A DNA stretch of 64,000 nucleotides. It comes from Bacteroidia bacterium (lineage in GTDB: Bacteria > Bacteroidota > Bacteroidia > Flavobacteriales > Flavobacteriaceae). Where the stretch lies: assembly GCA_030431695.1 (NCBI GenBank), contig JAUIIU010000002.1, positions 57,309 to 121,308 on the forward strand, in the 5' to 3' direction. Positions 9,428 to 18,067 of this stretch are shown here, piece by piece. Made by a program: the position numbers and the translations under genes. The notes below the pieces were generated by a model, which saw nothing but the letters and a program-made list of their open reading frames with translations, ran no database searches and was not told the DNA's origin. The stretch's first letter is position 1, and each line of letters begins with the position of its first letter.

Positions 9428-9484
9428 TAACTTTTTTATAATAGTTTTTACGTATAAAATAGTAATTTTACATAAATTTTATAT

Positions 9485-10420
9485 ATGACCATCACTCAAT
9501 TAAAATATGTTCTCGCGGTTGCGGAGCACAAGAATTTTACGAAAGCTGCAGAAAAGACTTTTGTGACCCAGCCTACATTGAGTATGCAGATCCAGAAGCT
9601 TGAGGAGGAACTGGACATTCAGATATTCGACCGAACGAAAAAGCCCATTGAGCTCACTTCAGTGGGAAACAAGATCGTGAACCAGGCGAGAAACATCGTA
9701 AACGAAGCGGATCGTATGCAGGATGTGGTTGACCAGGAAAAAGGATTTATTGGCGGAGAATTCAAAATAGGGATCATTCCTACAGTTATGCCGACACTGT
9801 TGCCTATGTTCCTTCGGAATTTCACCAACAAATTCCCTAAGGTTCAGCTAAAAATAGAAGAACTCACTACAGACGAGATCATCTCTAAGATCACAGATGG
9901 CCACCTGGACGCCGCCATTGCTGCAACACCATTGTATAATGAAAAGATCAAAGAACGGGTGTTGTACTACGAACCTTTTGTAGGCTATATTCCACCGAGT
10001 CACAGGCTGGCCCAGAAGAAACAGATAGAACGAAGCGATCTCGATATTGACGATATCCTCTTACTCGAAGACGGACATTGCTTTCGAGACGGGGTCATCA
10101 ACCTCTGCCAGTCGGCAAAACTAAGTGGAAGCGATCGTTTCCAGTTGGAAAGCGGAAGTTTTGAGACGCTTATCAAACTTTCAAATGAGGGGATGGGAAT
10201 GACCCTCCTGCCCTACCTGCATACCATTGACGTAAGCGACGATATGAAATCGAACCTAAGGTATTTCACGGATCCACCGCCAGCCAGGGAAGTTAGTATC
10301 ATCTATAGCAAAAGTGAGCTCAAAATGCAGATCATAGATGCGCTGTACGACCTGATCGCAGCCATTGTTCGCGGAGCAATAGCCTTCCAGGACGTGAAGA
10401 TCATATCACCTACTAAATAG
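9485..10420 (+). CDS. oxyR: OxyR, peroxide-responsive LysR-type regulator
   Basis: A 311-residue LysR protein: winged helix at residues 1-60 (NFTKAAEKTFVTQPTLSMQI) and a substrate-binding domain after residue 90. Two cysteines eight residues apart in LLEDGHCFRDGVINLC match the redox pair C199/C208 of E. coli OxyR, including the preceding E-D-G-H. H2O2 would form the disulfide and switch the protein to an activator. It is transcribed alone between two terminators. An A+T-rich promoter region precedes the ATG. Confidence 0.95.
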   Translation: MTITQLKYVLAVAEHKNFTKAAEKTFVTQPTLSMQIQKLEEELDIQIFDRTKKPIELTSVGNKIVNQARNIVNEADRMQDVVDQEKGFIGGEFKIGIIPTVMPTLLPMFLRNFTNKFPKVQLKIEELTTDEIISKITDGHLDAAIAATPLYNEKIKERVLYYEPFVGYIPPSHRLAQKKQIERSDLDIDDILLLEDGHCFRDGVINLCQSAKLSGSDRFQLESGSFETLIKLSNEGMGMTLLPYLHTIDVSDDMKSNLRYFTDPPPAREVSIIYSKSELKMQIIDALYDLIAAIVRGAIAFQDVKIISPTK

Positions 10421-10430
10421 AGAAAACGAA

Positions 10431-10457
10431 AAGTCCCGCATATCAGCGGGACTTTTT
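10431..10457 (+). terminator. Terminator after oxyR
   Basis: The stem AGTCCCGC / GCGGGACT with a 6-base loop is followed by six T residues. The convergent small gene ends at its far edge. Confidence 0.9.
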
Positions 10458-10654
10458 TATGGGTTTAGAAGGATTAAACATTGATTTAATTGGGGGTTCT
10501 GTCTAACAAGAGCGTCTATCCAAATCTTTAATTCCTCAATTTCGTAAGGGAGGAGTCGTGTAAGCGCTTTTTTCAACTCTTTACAGAACAAATTCACATC
10601 AAAGCTAACTTTTTTCAGAACGGCTTTGGTGTAGTCGAACATTGCTCTAGCCAT
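10457..10654 (-). CDS. Small conserved hypothetical protein (65 aa)
   Basis: The 65-residue product begins MARAMFDYTKAVLKKVSFD and contains two predicted amphipathic helices with LLPYEIEELKIWI. I recall closely similar small proteins in other Flavobacteriaceae, with the same start and the LPYEIEEL motif, so it is likely a real gene; the function is unknown. It is cytosolic, with no signal or membrane segment. It has its own A+T-rich upstream region and converges on oxyR. Confidence 0.75.
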   Translation of the reverse strand: MARAMFDYTKAVLKKVSFDVNLFCKELKKALTRLLPYEIEELKIWIDALVRQNPQLNQCLILLNP

Positions 10655-10783
10655 AGTTAAACACGTATTAATTAGGTTAAGTATAGTTTTTTATAAGCGG
10701 TAAGGTTTTAATTAGACTGCTTCAAGATAACAAATTTTCTTTAATTATTATTTCACAATTAATATTTCTTTAACGACATCGAT

Positions 10784-11242
10784 CTATAACTTGCTGTCTT
10801 TCAGCTTTACAGTCCATTCGAAGTCGAATTCAGACACTATTTCCCCTTTTGCATTCTTTCCAACGGAATGCATCCAGCAGGTCTGTCCTTCCCCGGTATC
10901 GATTGTTCTTTGAATGGTTTCCCGGATGAGAGCTCCATCTTCACAAATAAAAGTGATCCTTCCAGTGGCTTTTTTGCTGAAGTTGGCCTTATTATTCGCT
11001 ACAAGCATGGAAACAGGCTTTCCACTTTCCCTGATGCAGGACATGACAAGGGCTCCTGTGCTCAGCTCTGCAGCCATGCCCTGAACGGCCCAAAACATAG
11101 ATTTAAACGGATTTTGGTTGATCCATCGGTGTCGAACCGAAGTAACGCAGCGCTCCGGGTCAATCGATTTCAACCGAACACCGGTAAAGTAAGCAGCTGG
11201 TAACCTGAACATTAGAAAAGTGTTGATAGCACTAGGTTTCAT
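10784..11242 (-). CDS. DUF4442 hotdog-fold protein (thioesterase-like)
   Basis: A 152-residue protein of the DUF4442 family, hotdog-fold relatives of acyl-CoA thioesterases. The stretch QNPFKSMFWAVQGMAAELS corresponds to the long hotdog helix. No substrate can be inferred. The ATG at 11242 (MKPSAINTFLMFRLPAAYF) is preferred over a TTG at 11257. The gene stands alone, divergent from the DUF4870 operon. Confidence 0.8.
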   Translation of the reverse strand: MKPSAINTFLMFRLPAAYFTGVRLKSIDPERCVTSVRHRWINQNPFKSMFWAVQGMAAELSTGALVMSCIRESGKPVSMLVANNKANFSKKATGRITFICEDGALIRETIQRTIDTGEGQTCWMHSVGKNAKGEIVSEFDFEWTVKLKDSKL

Positions 11243-11354
11243 AGGCCTTAAGAACAAATTTCAGCTAAGATATTCAAATTAATTGAACCGATTAAATTGT
11301 TAACGTTCTGTTAAATTTTAGTACTATGCGTAACATAATACCTGTTTTTAGACG

Positions 11355-11362
11355 TATATTTG
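11355..11362 (+). promoter_or_regulatory. -7 box of the DUF4870/PadR/PspC operon
   Basis: TATATTTG matches the Bacteroidetes consensus TAnnTTTG and sits 19 bases before the ATG at 11382. No convincing -33 TTG or operator is visible at the proper distance. Confidence 0.5.
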
Positions 11363-11381
11363 CATAAGAAGATAATTTGTC

Positions 11382-11882
11382 ATGGATAGAAACCCGTCAG
11401 AAAATCAAAAACAATTAGGTGCGCTTATACACCTGAGTACTTTTTCCAAGTACTTCTTTCCTTTCGGAAACTTTTTCGTTCCGCTTATCCTGTGGTCCTT
11501 TAATAAGGAGAAGCCATTTGTGGATGAGCATGGTAGACAGGCTATTAATTTCCAGCTCAGCATACTTGTGTATGCGCTGTTCATTGGCCTGCTCTGTATT
11601 CCATTCTTTATCATGTTCGCAACCGATTTTGTATCGCTGGTCGATGCGATCGAGCACAATGTTGGACATGTAACCGTGAATAACGCAACCAATCTAACGG
11701 GATTCGTGATCCTTTTCAGTATTGTGGCTTTGTTGCTCTTCGGACTTTTCCTGTTCGAACTCTATGCAGTGATAAGTGCCACTATGAAAGCAGCACGCGG
11801 AGAATCTTACAAATACCCGCTGTGTATACCATTTTTAAAATCTAACCTCGAAAATCAATCAACTCATGAGCACTCTAATTAA
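11382..11882 (+). CDS. DUF4870 domain membrane protein
   Basis: A 166-residue protein with four hydrophobic segments and the typical opening of the family, including PLILWSFNKEKPFVDEHGRQ and NFQLS. It is the first gene of an operon with a small exported protein, a PadR regulator, a PspC protein and a GIN-domain protein. The 3' end overlaps the next small gene. The function is unknown; the context suggests membrane-stress sensing. Confidence 0.88.
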   Translation: MDRNPSENQKQLGALIHLSTFSKYFFPFGNFFVPLILWSFNKEKPFVDEHGRQAINFQLSILVYALFIGLLCIPFFIMFATDFVSLVDAIEHNVGHVTVNNATNLTGFVILFSIVALLLFGLFLFELYAVISATMKAARGESYKYPLCIPFLKSNLENQSTHEHSN

Positions 11883-12045
11883 TTTAGCATTGGCGTTAGC
11901 GGCAAGTCTGCTATCCCTAACAGGTGTTCACAGGAGTGCGGAAAGTGCTCCTCAAGCTCAGGTTGAACAATGCAAGGAAATTCATATGAATACCTCTACG
12001 AATTGTTTGATCAAAAACGAACAGTTATCTCAATTAATCAAGTAA
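11866..12045 (+). CDS. Small exported or membrane-associated protein (59 aa)
   Basis: A short frame of 59 residues starts with ATG inside the last codons of the DUF4870 gene and stops 3 bases before the PadR start codon. Its N-terminus MSTLINLALALAASLLSLTG is signal-peptide-like. The rest is polar with two cysteines (QCKEIHMNTSTNC). The tight fit between two operon genes and the clean reading frame support a real gene. I recognise no family. Confidence 0.6.
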   Translation: MSTLINLALALAASLLSLTGVHRSAESAPQAQVEQCKEIHMNTSTNCLIKNEQLSQLIK

Positions 12046-12048
12046 AAG

Positions 12049-12387
12049 ATGAAGATCGAAAACACAAAAGCACAGATGCGAAAAGGGGTCCTGGAATACT
12101 GCATCCTCTCCATCCTAAAAGATGGTGAAGCCTATACGTCAGATATCCTGGATACACTCAAAGACGCAAAGATGCTTGTGGTAGAAGGAACCATCTATCC
12201 CCTGCTTACCCGCCTTAAGAACGCCGGTTTGCTGTCGTATCGATGGGAAGAATCCACCAGTGGACCGCCTCGCAAGTATTATGAACTTACCGAAACCGGT
12301 AAAATATTTCTCAAAGAATTAAACAACACCTGGAGCGAGTTGCAACAGGCCGTAAACCGAGTAACCAGCGAAACTATTAAAAAATGA
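12049..12387 (+). CDS. PadR-family transcriptional regulator
   Basis: A 112-residue winged-helix protein. The sequence KGVLEYCILSILKDGEAY, followed by VVEGTIYPLLTRLKNAGLL and SGPPRKYYELTETG, is the standard PadR pattern. It overlaps the PspC gene by 4 bases and probably represses its own operon, as is common for PadR-PspC pairs in Bacteroidetes. The signal it senses is unknown. Confidence 0.93.
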   Translation: MKIENTKAQMRKGVLEYCILSILKDGEAYTSDILDTLKDAKMLVVEGTIYPLLTRLKNAGLLSYRWEESTSGPPRKYYELTETGKIFLKELNNTWSELQQAVNRVTSETIKK

Positions 12388-14138
12388 AAAAAACAGTCAA
12401 CATAAATTTAGCAGGTACTTTCTTCCACATAGATGAAGATGCCTTTGCCAAACTACAACGTTATCTTGAGGCGATCAAGAGATCGCTGTCGGATCCCCAG
12501 GGAAGTGACGAGATCCTCCGGGATATCGAGGCCCGTATTGCGGAACTGTTTTCTGAAAAGATCGAAAATAATTCGCAGGTAGTCTCTATTAAAGAACTGG
12601 ACGAGGTGATCGCAGTAATGGGTCAGCCCGAAGATTATATGGTGGACGAGGAGATCTTCGACGATGTACCTCCTGTATCAAAGAAACGCAGCAGACCATC
12701 CTATAAACAACTTTTCAGGGATATCGATAATAAATTCATCGCAGGGGTGTCGTCCGGGCTAGGACATTACCTCGGGATCGATGCTATCTGGGTACGCCTG
12801 CTTTGGGTACTGCTCACTGTATTCTCCAGCGGAATTTTTATCGTGGTCTATATTTTATTCTGGATCCTTGTTCCCGCAGCAGAATCGACTTCGGATAAAT
12901 TGAAAATGACGGGAGAACCCGTCAATATATCGAATATTGAAAAAAAGTTCAAGGAAGGATATGAAGCTGTTGCGGATAAGGTAAAAAACGCAGACTACGA
13001 CAAATACGGGGAGAAAGTGAAGAAAGGCGGAACAAGCTTTTTCGACGCCCTCGGTAATATCCTTCTGGCAATCCTGAACATATTTGTCAAATTCTTTGGA
13101 ATCATACTTATAATTACAGCTTTGTCAACCCTGGTTGGGCTTATCGTAGGCTTGTTCACCCTCGGATCGGTAGATATCTGGGGCCATGGTGAACTTATCG
13201 ATTACTTCACGGCTGTGGATACGTCGAATACACCTATCTGGCTGCTGTCGCTATTATTGCTACTCGCCATAGGAATACCATTCTTCGTACTACTGATCCT
13301 CGGACTCAAATTGCTCATCAGTAACCTGAAATCCATTGGAACCACTGCCAAGGTCGTATTGCTCATACTTTGGGTAGCCTCTTTAGTTGGTTTGGGAATC
13401 ATCGGTGTGCGCCAGGCAACTAAGCAGGCGTACAACGGTGATTTCATCACCGAGAATGTCCTGCAGGTCGTTCCCGGTGATACCCTGGCTGTTGCAATGC
13501 GTGCAAACGACCAATACAGCTACTCTGTTTACCGTAACGGGGGTATCAGGATCGAACAGGATGCCAACAATGAAAAGGTGATCTATTCCAACGACATTCG
13601 TCTTGTTGTAAGGTCTACCACCGATCCGACGGCAAAACTGGTAGTGGAAAAACACGCAGACGGCAGTAGCTATAACGACGCTAAGGCCCGTGCCCAGGCC
13701 ATCGACTACAATTATAGCTTCGATAACGGAACCTTACTTCTCGACGGATATTTTACAACAGATTTCGAGAATAAATACCAGGACCAGGAGGTTGATCTTA
13801 TCCTCTACCTGCCTGAAGGAACTGTGCTGATAGCAGATGACAACACCTATTCATTCCATCGAAACTATTCTTCTTGGAGGGATATTCTGAATAATGGCGA
13901 TGAAGGTCATTACCTGCTTATTCAGAAAAACAAAACACTTTGCCTGGATTGCCCCGAAGGTGAGACCAATGCACAGGAAAGCAGAGAGGCCGAAGGCTGG
14001 GAGCAGGAAGTGATCGAAAGCCTTGATGATGACGACGGCATGTCCTCTTCCGAAGAAACAATAGTCGAAACCGAAACGGTACCAACGGAAACCGAAGAGA
14101 CCGTGATCGTAACAGACTCTACACAAATAGATAATTAA
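12384..14138 (+). CDS. PspC domain membrane protein
   Basis: A 584-residue protein. An N-terminal cytoplasmic domain (about 1-100) is followed by a PspC domain (about 108-170, with FIAGVSSGLGHYLGIDAIWVR), several membrane segments up to residue 350, and a long extracytoplasmic tail ending in a region rich in Glu, Thr and Val. PspC links envelope stress to phage-shock-type responses in proteobacteria; this longer form is the usual Bacteroidetes architecture. It sits between PadR and a GIN-domain protein. Confidence 0.9.
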   Translation: MKKTVNINLAGTFFHIDEDAFAKLQRYLEAIKRSLSDPQGSDEILRDIEARIAELFSEKIENNSQVVSIKELDEVIAVMGQPEDYMVDEEIFDDVPPVSKKRSRPSYKQLFRDIDNKFIAGVSSGLGHYLGIDAIWVRLLWVLLTVFSSGIFIVVYILFWILVPAAESTSDKLKMTGEPVNISNIEKKFKEGYEAVADKVKNADYDKYGEKVKKGGTSFFDALGNILLAILNIFVKFFGIILIITALSTLVGLIVGLFTLGSVDIWGHGELIDYFTAVDTSNTPIWLLSLLLLLAIGIPFFVLLILGLKLLISNLKSIGTTAKVVLLILWVASLVGLGIIGVRQATKQAYNGDFITENVLQVVPGDTLAVAMRANDQYSYSVYRNGGIRIEQDANNEKVIYSNDIRLVVRSTTDPTAKLVVEKHADGSSYNDAKARAQAIDYNYSFDNGTLLLDGYFTTDFENKYQDQEVDLILYLPEGTVLIADDNTYSFHRNYSSWRDILNNGDEGHYLLIQKNKTLCLDCPEGETNAQESREAEGWEQEVIESLDDDDGMSSSEETIVETETVPTETEETVIVTDSTQIDN

Positions 14139-14178
14139 ATCAACTAATCGCCGAAAGGCATAAAATCAAGCATTCATC

Positions 14179-14898
14179 ATGAAAACTATTAAAATCATAA
14201 TCGCATTTGTAGCAGCCGCTACCCTGACCAGCTGCCATTTTGATATGAACTTCGGACAGATACAGGGGAATGGAAATGTAATTACTGAAGAACGACCTGT
14301 GGGCGATTTTACCAAGGTAAAAGGTTCGGCGGGAATTGATGTTTACCTAACCGAAGGTACTGAGAACAAAGTAGTCGTGGAGGCAGATGAGAACCTTATG
14401 GAGGCGATCGAAACCCACGTGGAAGGTGGAAAACTTCGCATCCGCTCCAACCAGAATATCGGGAGGGCCAAGTCGAAAAAAGTACATGTCACTTACGTGA
14501 ATCTTACTAGCATTGAAGCTAGCAGCGGTGCGGATGTCATAGGTAATTCAGTAATAAAAAGTGAAACTCTGAACCTGGATTCCAGCAGTGGGGCCGATCT
14601 GGAACTCGAGATACTTTCTAAGGAAGTGTTCGCGGAAACCAGTAGTGGCAGCGACATGAAACTGTCCGGGAAAGCAACCACACTACGGGCTAAGGCCTCA
14701 AGTGGAAGCGACCTGAATGCGAGAGAACTTATGGTGGCAACCTGCAACGCAGACGCCAGCAGCGGTGCCGATATCAAGGTGAATGTCAAGGAACGACTGA
14801 GTGCCGAAGCCTCGAGCGGTGGCGATGTACACTACTACGGAGATCCCGCAGCCGTTACCAATAAGGGCGGCCGAACCGGAGGCGTTCACAAAATGTAA
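14179..14898 (+). CDS. GIN-domain (DUF2807) lipoprotein
   Basis: A lipoprotein signal (FVAAATLTSCHF) precedes a beta-helix-like DUF2807 domain made of short repeats of the form SSGSD or SSGAD (for example IEASSGADV, LDSSSGADL, ETSSGSDM, KASSGSDL). The repeats suggest stacked beta-strand turns. It is usually found with PspC proteins, as here, 40 bases downstream. The function is unknown; it is probably surface- or periplasm-exposed. Confidence 0.9.
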   Translation: MKTIKIIIAFVAAATLTSCHFDMNFGQIQGNGNVITEERPVGDFTKVKGSAGIDVYLTEGTENKVVVEADENLMEAIETHVEGGKLRIRSNQNIGRAKSKKVHVTYVNLTSIEASSGADVIGNSVIKSETLNLDSSSGADLELEILSKEVFAETSSGSDMKLSGKATTLRAKASSGSDLNARELMVATCNADASSGADIKVNVKERLSAEASSGGDVHYYGDPAAVTNKGGRTGGVHKM

Positions 14899-14976
14899 AC
14901 CAAAGAAACACCAACCACCCATGATGAAGCCCGGGGTAATGTCCATAGTGCCCTGGGTTTCTCTATTGCAAAACAT

Positions 14977-15465
14977 ATGAAAGCAGTATTATTTCTTCTG
15001 ATGTTCCAGTCGGTAAGCATAGTGGCACAGGTCGCACCGAACTCCGAACTATTCTTAAACCTGAAACAAAAGGACAGCCTGATCTTTGAAAGAGGTTTCA
15101 ACAACTGTGAGCTCGAAGCCTTTGTAGATCTGATCGCCGAAGACCTGGAATTCTATCACGACAAGGCAGGACTTTCGGTTGGCAAGGAAGTGTTTATTCG
15201 GCAATACAAGGATGGAATATGCGGAAACCCGAATTTCTCGGCAAGACGAGAATTGATCGATGGCAGCCTTGAGGTGTTCCCGCTATATAAGAATGGAGAA
15301 TTGTACGGAGCACTTCAGAAGGGAATTCACCGTTTCTTCGAAAAACCCAAAGGAAAGCCTGAGGTTCCGGGAAGTACCGCCAGGTTCACCCATCTGTGGC
15401 TGCTGGAGGATGGCAACTGGCAATTAAAGCGTGTGCTGAGCTATGATCATGTGATGAAGGATTGA
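14977..15465 (+). CDS. NTF2-like (DUF4440-type) exported protein
   Basis: A signal peptide (MKAVLFLLMFQSVSIVAQV) leads into a domain of about 130 residues with the NTF2-like pattern: an N-terminal helix with FNNCELEAFVDLIAEDLEFYHD, and a C-terminal strand reading FTHLWLLEDGNWQLKRVLSYDH. Such domains bind small ligands or act as isomerases; no catalytic residues can be singled out. The gene ends 72 bases before the convergent trxB. Confidence 0.75.
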   Translation: MKAVLFLLMFQSVSIVAQVAPNSELFLNLKQKDSLIFERGFNNCELEAFVDLIAEDLEFYHDKAGLSVGKEVFIRQYKDGICGNPNFSARRELIDGSLEVFPLYKNGELYGALQKGIHRFFEKPKGKPEVPGSTARFTHLWLLEDGNWQLKRVLSYDHVMKD

Positions 15466-15536
15466 TCTCTCAATCACTTAACCCGCTTCTGAACTAAATT
15501 CAGAATAACCTTGGTATAATCTTGAAATTACTTACT

Positions 15537-16499
15537 TCAGGTCGTCACCTTCGCCTCGATACCCTGAAGGTATCGCTCTGCATCAAGGGCCGCCATACAA
15601 CCGGTCCCAGCCGCGGTCACTGCCTGCCGGTATTCCTTATCCTGCACATCCCCGCTTGCAAACACACCAGGTTTGTTGGTTTTGGTGGTTTTACCCTGGG
15701 TGATTATGTACCCGGTTCCGTCCATGTCCAACTGACCTTTGAAGATCTCTGTATTCGGTTTGTGACCAATAGCTATAAACAATCCGGTGATTGGGATTTC
15801 TTCGATCTCACCCGTTACATTATTCTTCATCTTCAGGCCTTCCACAACCATATCACCCACAACCTCCTCTACTTCGGTATTGTAGCGAAGATCGATATTT
15901 TTCATCGAGTTAACACGATGCTGCATCGCTTTCGAAGCACGCATTTCATCCCGACGAACGAGCATGGTCACCTTACTGCAAATATTTGCCAGGTAGGTGG
16001 CTTCCTCGGCGGCAGTATCACCCCCACCAACGATCGCTACTTCCTGACCTTTGTAGAAAAATCCATCGCAAACCGCACAGGCAGATACGCCACCACCTCG
16101 TAACCGTTGTTCACTGGGAATCCCAAGATATTTTGCCGTGGCTCCTGTTGAAATGATCACGGTTTCGGCCTCGATCTCCTTTGTATTGTCCACAATTACC
16201 TTATGAATGCCCCCTTCTTCCTCACTGAATTCAACAGAGGTCACCATCCCGATGCGAACTTCAGTCCCGAAACGTTCGGCCTGTTGCTGGAGCTGCACCA
16301 TCATAGTGGGCCCGTCAACACCCTCCGGATAGCCGGGAAAATTATCCACTTCCGTAGTGGTAGTAAGCTGTCCTCCCGGTTCCAAACCCGTGTACAACAC
16401 AGGTTTCAGGTCGGCCCGGGAAGCATATATCGCTGCCGTGTAACCGGCAGGGCCCGATCCAATGATCAGACATTTTATTCGTTCGATTTGTTCAGACAT
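15537..16499 (-). CDS. trxB: Thioredoxin-disulfide reductase
   Basis: Transfers electrons from NADPH through FAD to thioredoxin. The 320-residue protein has the FAD-binding GSGPAGYTAA near residue 14, the active-site pair CAVC followed by DGFF near residue 140, the NADPH-binding GGGDTAAEEA and the closing GDVQDKEYRQAVTAAGTG. Length and motif order are canonical. It is a single-gene unit and no special operator is visible upstream. Confidence 0.97.
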   Translation of the reverse strand: MSEQIERIKCLIIGSGPAGYTAAIYASRADLKPVLYTGLEPGGQLTTTTEVDNFPGYPEGVDGPTMMVQLQQQAERFGTEVRIGMVTSVEFSEEEGGIHKVIVDNTKEIEAETVIISTGATAKYLGIPSEQRLRGGGVSACAVCDGFFYKGQEVAIVGGGDTAAEEATYLANICSKVTMLVRRDEMRASKAMQHRVNSMKNIDLRYNTEVEEVVGDMVVEGLKMKNNVTGEIEEIPITGLFIAIGHKPNTEIFKGQLDMDGTGYIITQGKTTKTNKPGVFASGDVQDKEYRQAVTAAGTGCMAALDAERYLQGIEAKVTT

Positions 16500-16601
16500 A
16501 ATAAGTTCTTGCTTGATTTTATGCTGAAGTAAAAGTAGTAACTTTCAGATTAACCTTACATTAAAAGTTATCAATAAATGGGATGGATTTATCAAGAAAA
16601 A

Positions 16602-17060
16602 TTATTTGCTCCACACTTTCGGAAAGAATCTCCCTGTGGCCTTTTTATATTGACTATACTTCGGAAATCGCTCGATCAGTAATTTTTCTTCAAGTTCCGA
16701 TTTAAAATAGAAAACCACTAGCAAAACAGCAGTGATGATAAGCCTGCCCGCAGATCCGGAATAAAAGCTGAAAGCGGTCATCGCGATAATAATTCCAGCG
16801 TAGATAGGATGACGAACATACCTGTACACCCCACCGGATATCAAATAAGAATTTCGCTTTGGTGATGGAAAAGGTGTAATATTTTCGTTGAGGTTAATAA
16901 TTCCCATTAGAATAAGTAATCCTCCCAGGGAACCAATACTGATGATTACTACTTCAGCCCACAACGGCCAACTGAAGTCCATGCCAGGAACCGGTATGTC
17001 GATGAAGAATATTGCAAACAGTACAAATTGTACGAGTACAAATATGAAATCCTTTGTCAT
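16602..17060 (-). CDS. Isoprenylcysteine carboxyl methyltransferase-type membrane protein
   Basis: A 152-residue protein with four hydrophobic segments and the ICMT/PEMT signature GGVYRYVRHPIYAGI, followed near the C-terminus by EEKLLIERFPKYSQYKKATGRF. These proteins methylate or act as NnrU/PEMT-like membrane methyltransferases; the substrate is unknown in bacteria. The ATG at 17060 is chosen over a TTG at 17090. It diverges from a universal stress gene. Confidence 0.85.
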   Translation of the reverse strand: MTKDFIFVLVQFVLFAIFFIDIPVPGMDFSWPLWAEVVIISIGSLGGLLILMGIINLNENITPFPSPKRNSYLISGGVYRYVRHPIYAGIIIAMTAFSFYSGSAGRLIITAVLLVVFYFKSELEEKLLIERFPKYSQYKKATGRFFPKVWSK

Positions 17061-17175
17061 AATTATACGAATACTGACCAAAACGGGCAATGGCGACCAA
17101 AAGTAATCAATTATTCTGTTTTTCGGTATTCTGAACCTAATGCTGAAAAATTTACACCGACATTTTTACCGCAGT

Positions 17176-17218
17176 TGATAACTGTCAATAAATTTTAAGG
17201 TGGAATCCGCTATCTTTA
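17176..17218 (+). promoter_or_regulatory. Palindrome-controlled promoter of usp gene 1
   Basis: TTGAT-AACT-GTCAA (palindrome core 17176-17187) is followed after 23 bases by the -7 box TATCTTTA (17211-17218). The ATG of the stress gene is at 17236. The palindrome centre falls near -41, the position used by Crp/Fnr activators that touch RNA polymerase. Confidence 0.8.
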
Positions 17219-17235
17219 TAGTATAATCTTGTAAC

Positions 17236-18066
17236 ATGAAAAATATACTGTTGCCAACCGATTTTTCGGATAATTCCTATCTCGCGATGGATTACGCAAT
17301 GCGCCTATTCACGGGGCAGAGCATGAATTTCACGGTGCTGAATATTCAAAAATCTTCCGAGTATATTATGGATGACCTCATGGCAGCCAGTCCGGGCTCA
17401 TCGGTGCACGAAGCGATCTCGGCAGACAATAAGGCTGAACTGGACATGGTCGTGGAGCGATATAGGGCCGAATATTCTTCCGAAGAATACAAAATAGAAG
17501 GAGTATTCGACTTCGACGTCTTTATCGACGGGATTGCGCAAACAGTGGATTCCAGGGAGATCGAGCTGATCGTAATGGGCACCAACGGTGCCAGTGGAGC
17601 AAGGGAAGCTATTTTCGGCAGCAATACCCTGCAGGTGATACGAAATATCCAATGTCCTGTCCTCGCTATCCCAAAGGTTTATAAATACCGCCAACCTCAG
17701 CAAGTGATGTTGACTGTAGTTGATGAGCAGCTTCCTTCCAATACCGCCATAAATTCCTTGAAAAAGATAATGAAGCTTCATAACCCGGAACTTCATGTAC
17801 TTCACGTAAGTAGTGCAGAATCTTCAATTTCGGAAAACACGAATGAAAAACTAAGTGAAATTTTCGATGGTTTTGATATTACCTATCATTACCTCAGCGG
17901 GATTCCGGTACCCATGGCCATACAGTCGTTCATACAGCTTAAGCAGGTCGATTTACACTGCCTGCTGATCGAACAGAGGTCCTTCCTGGATCGATTTATA
18001 CATGGATCCGATACTTCTAGGATCAGTTATGGAACCCAGGTACCGCTACTTGTAGTTCACGATTAG
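17236..18066 (+). CDS. Universal stress protein, tandem UspA domains (copy 1)
   Basis: A 276-residue cytosolic protein with two UspA domains. Domain 1 opens with NILLPTDFSDNSYLAM and has the ATP-binding loop MGTNGASGAREAIFGSNT (G-x2-G-x9-GS). Domain 2 (from about residue 155) is diverged and lacks the loop. Only this copy and the 33340-34176 copy lie outside the contiguous minus-strand usp array. A TGAY-N4-RTCA promoter precedes it. It converges on the hydroxyacid dehydrogenase gene. Confidence 0.95.
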   Translation: MKNILLPTDFSDNSYLAMDYAMRLFTGQSMNFTVLNIQKSSEYIMDDLMAASPGSSVHEAISADNKAELDMVVERYRAEYSSEEYKIEGVFDFDVFIDGIAQTVDSREIELIVMGTNGASGAREAIFGSNTLQVIRNIQCPVLAIPKVYKYRQPQQVMLTVVDEQLPSNTAINSLKKIMKLHNPELHVLHVSSAESSISENTNEKLSEIFDGFDITYHYLSGIPVPMAIQSFIQLKQVDLHCLLIEQRSFLDRFIHGSDTSRISYGTQVPLLVVHD

Positions 18067-18067
18067 A

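Noticed and set aside
17060-17187. Control of the ICMT-type gene by the palindrome at 17176
   Set aside because: Read leftward, the box at 23 bases is AATTTTTC; a TAAATTTT lies at 22 but the match is poor.
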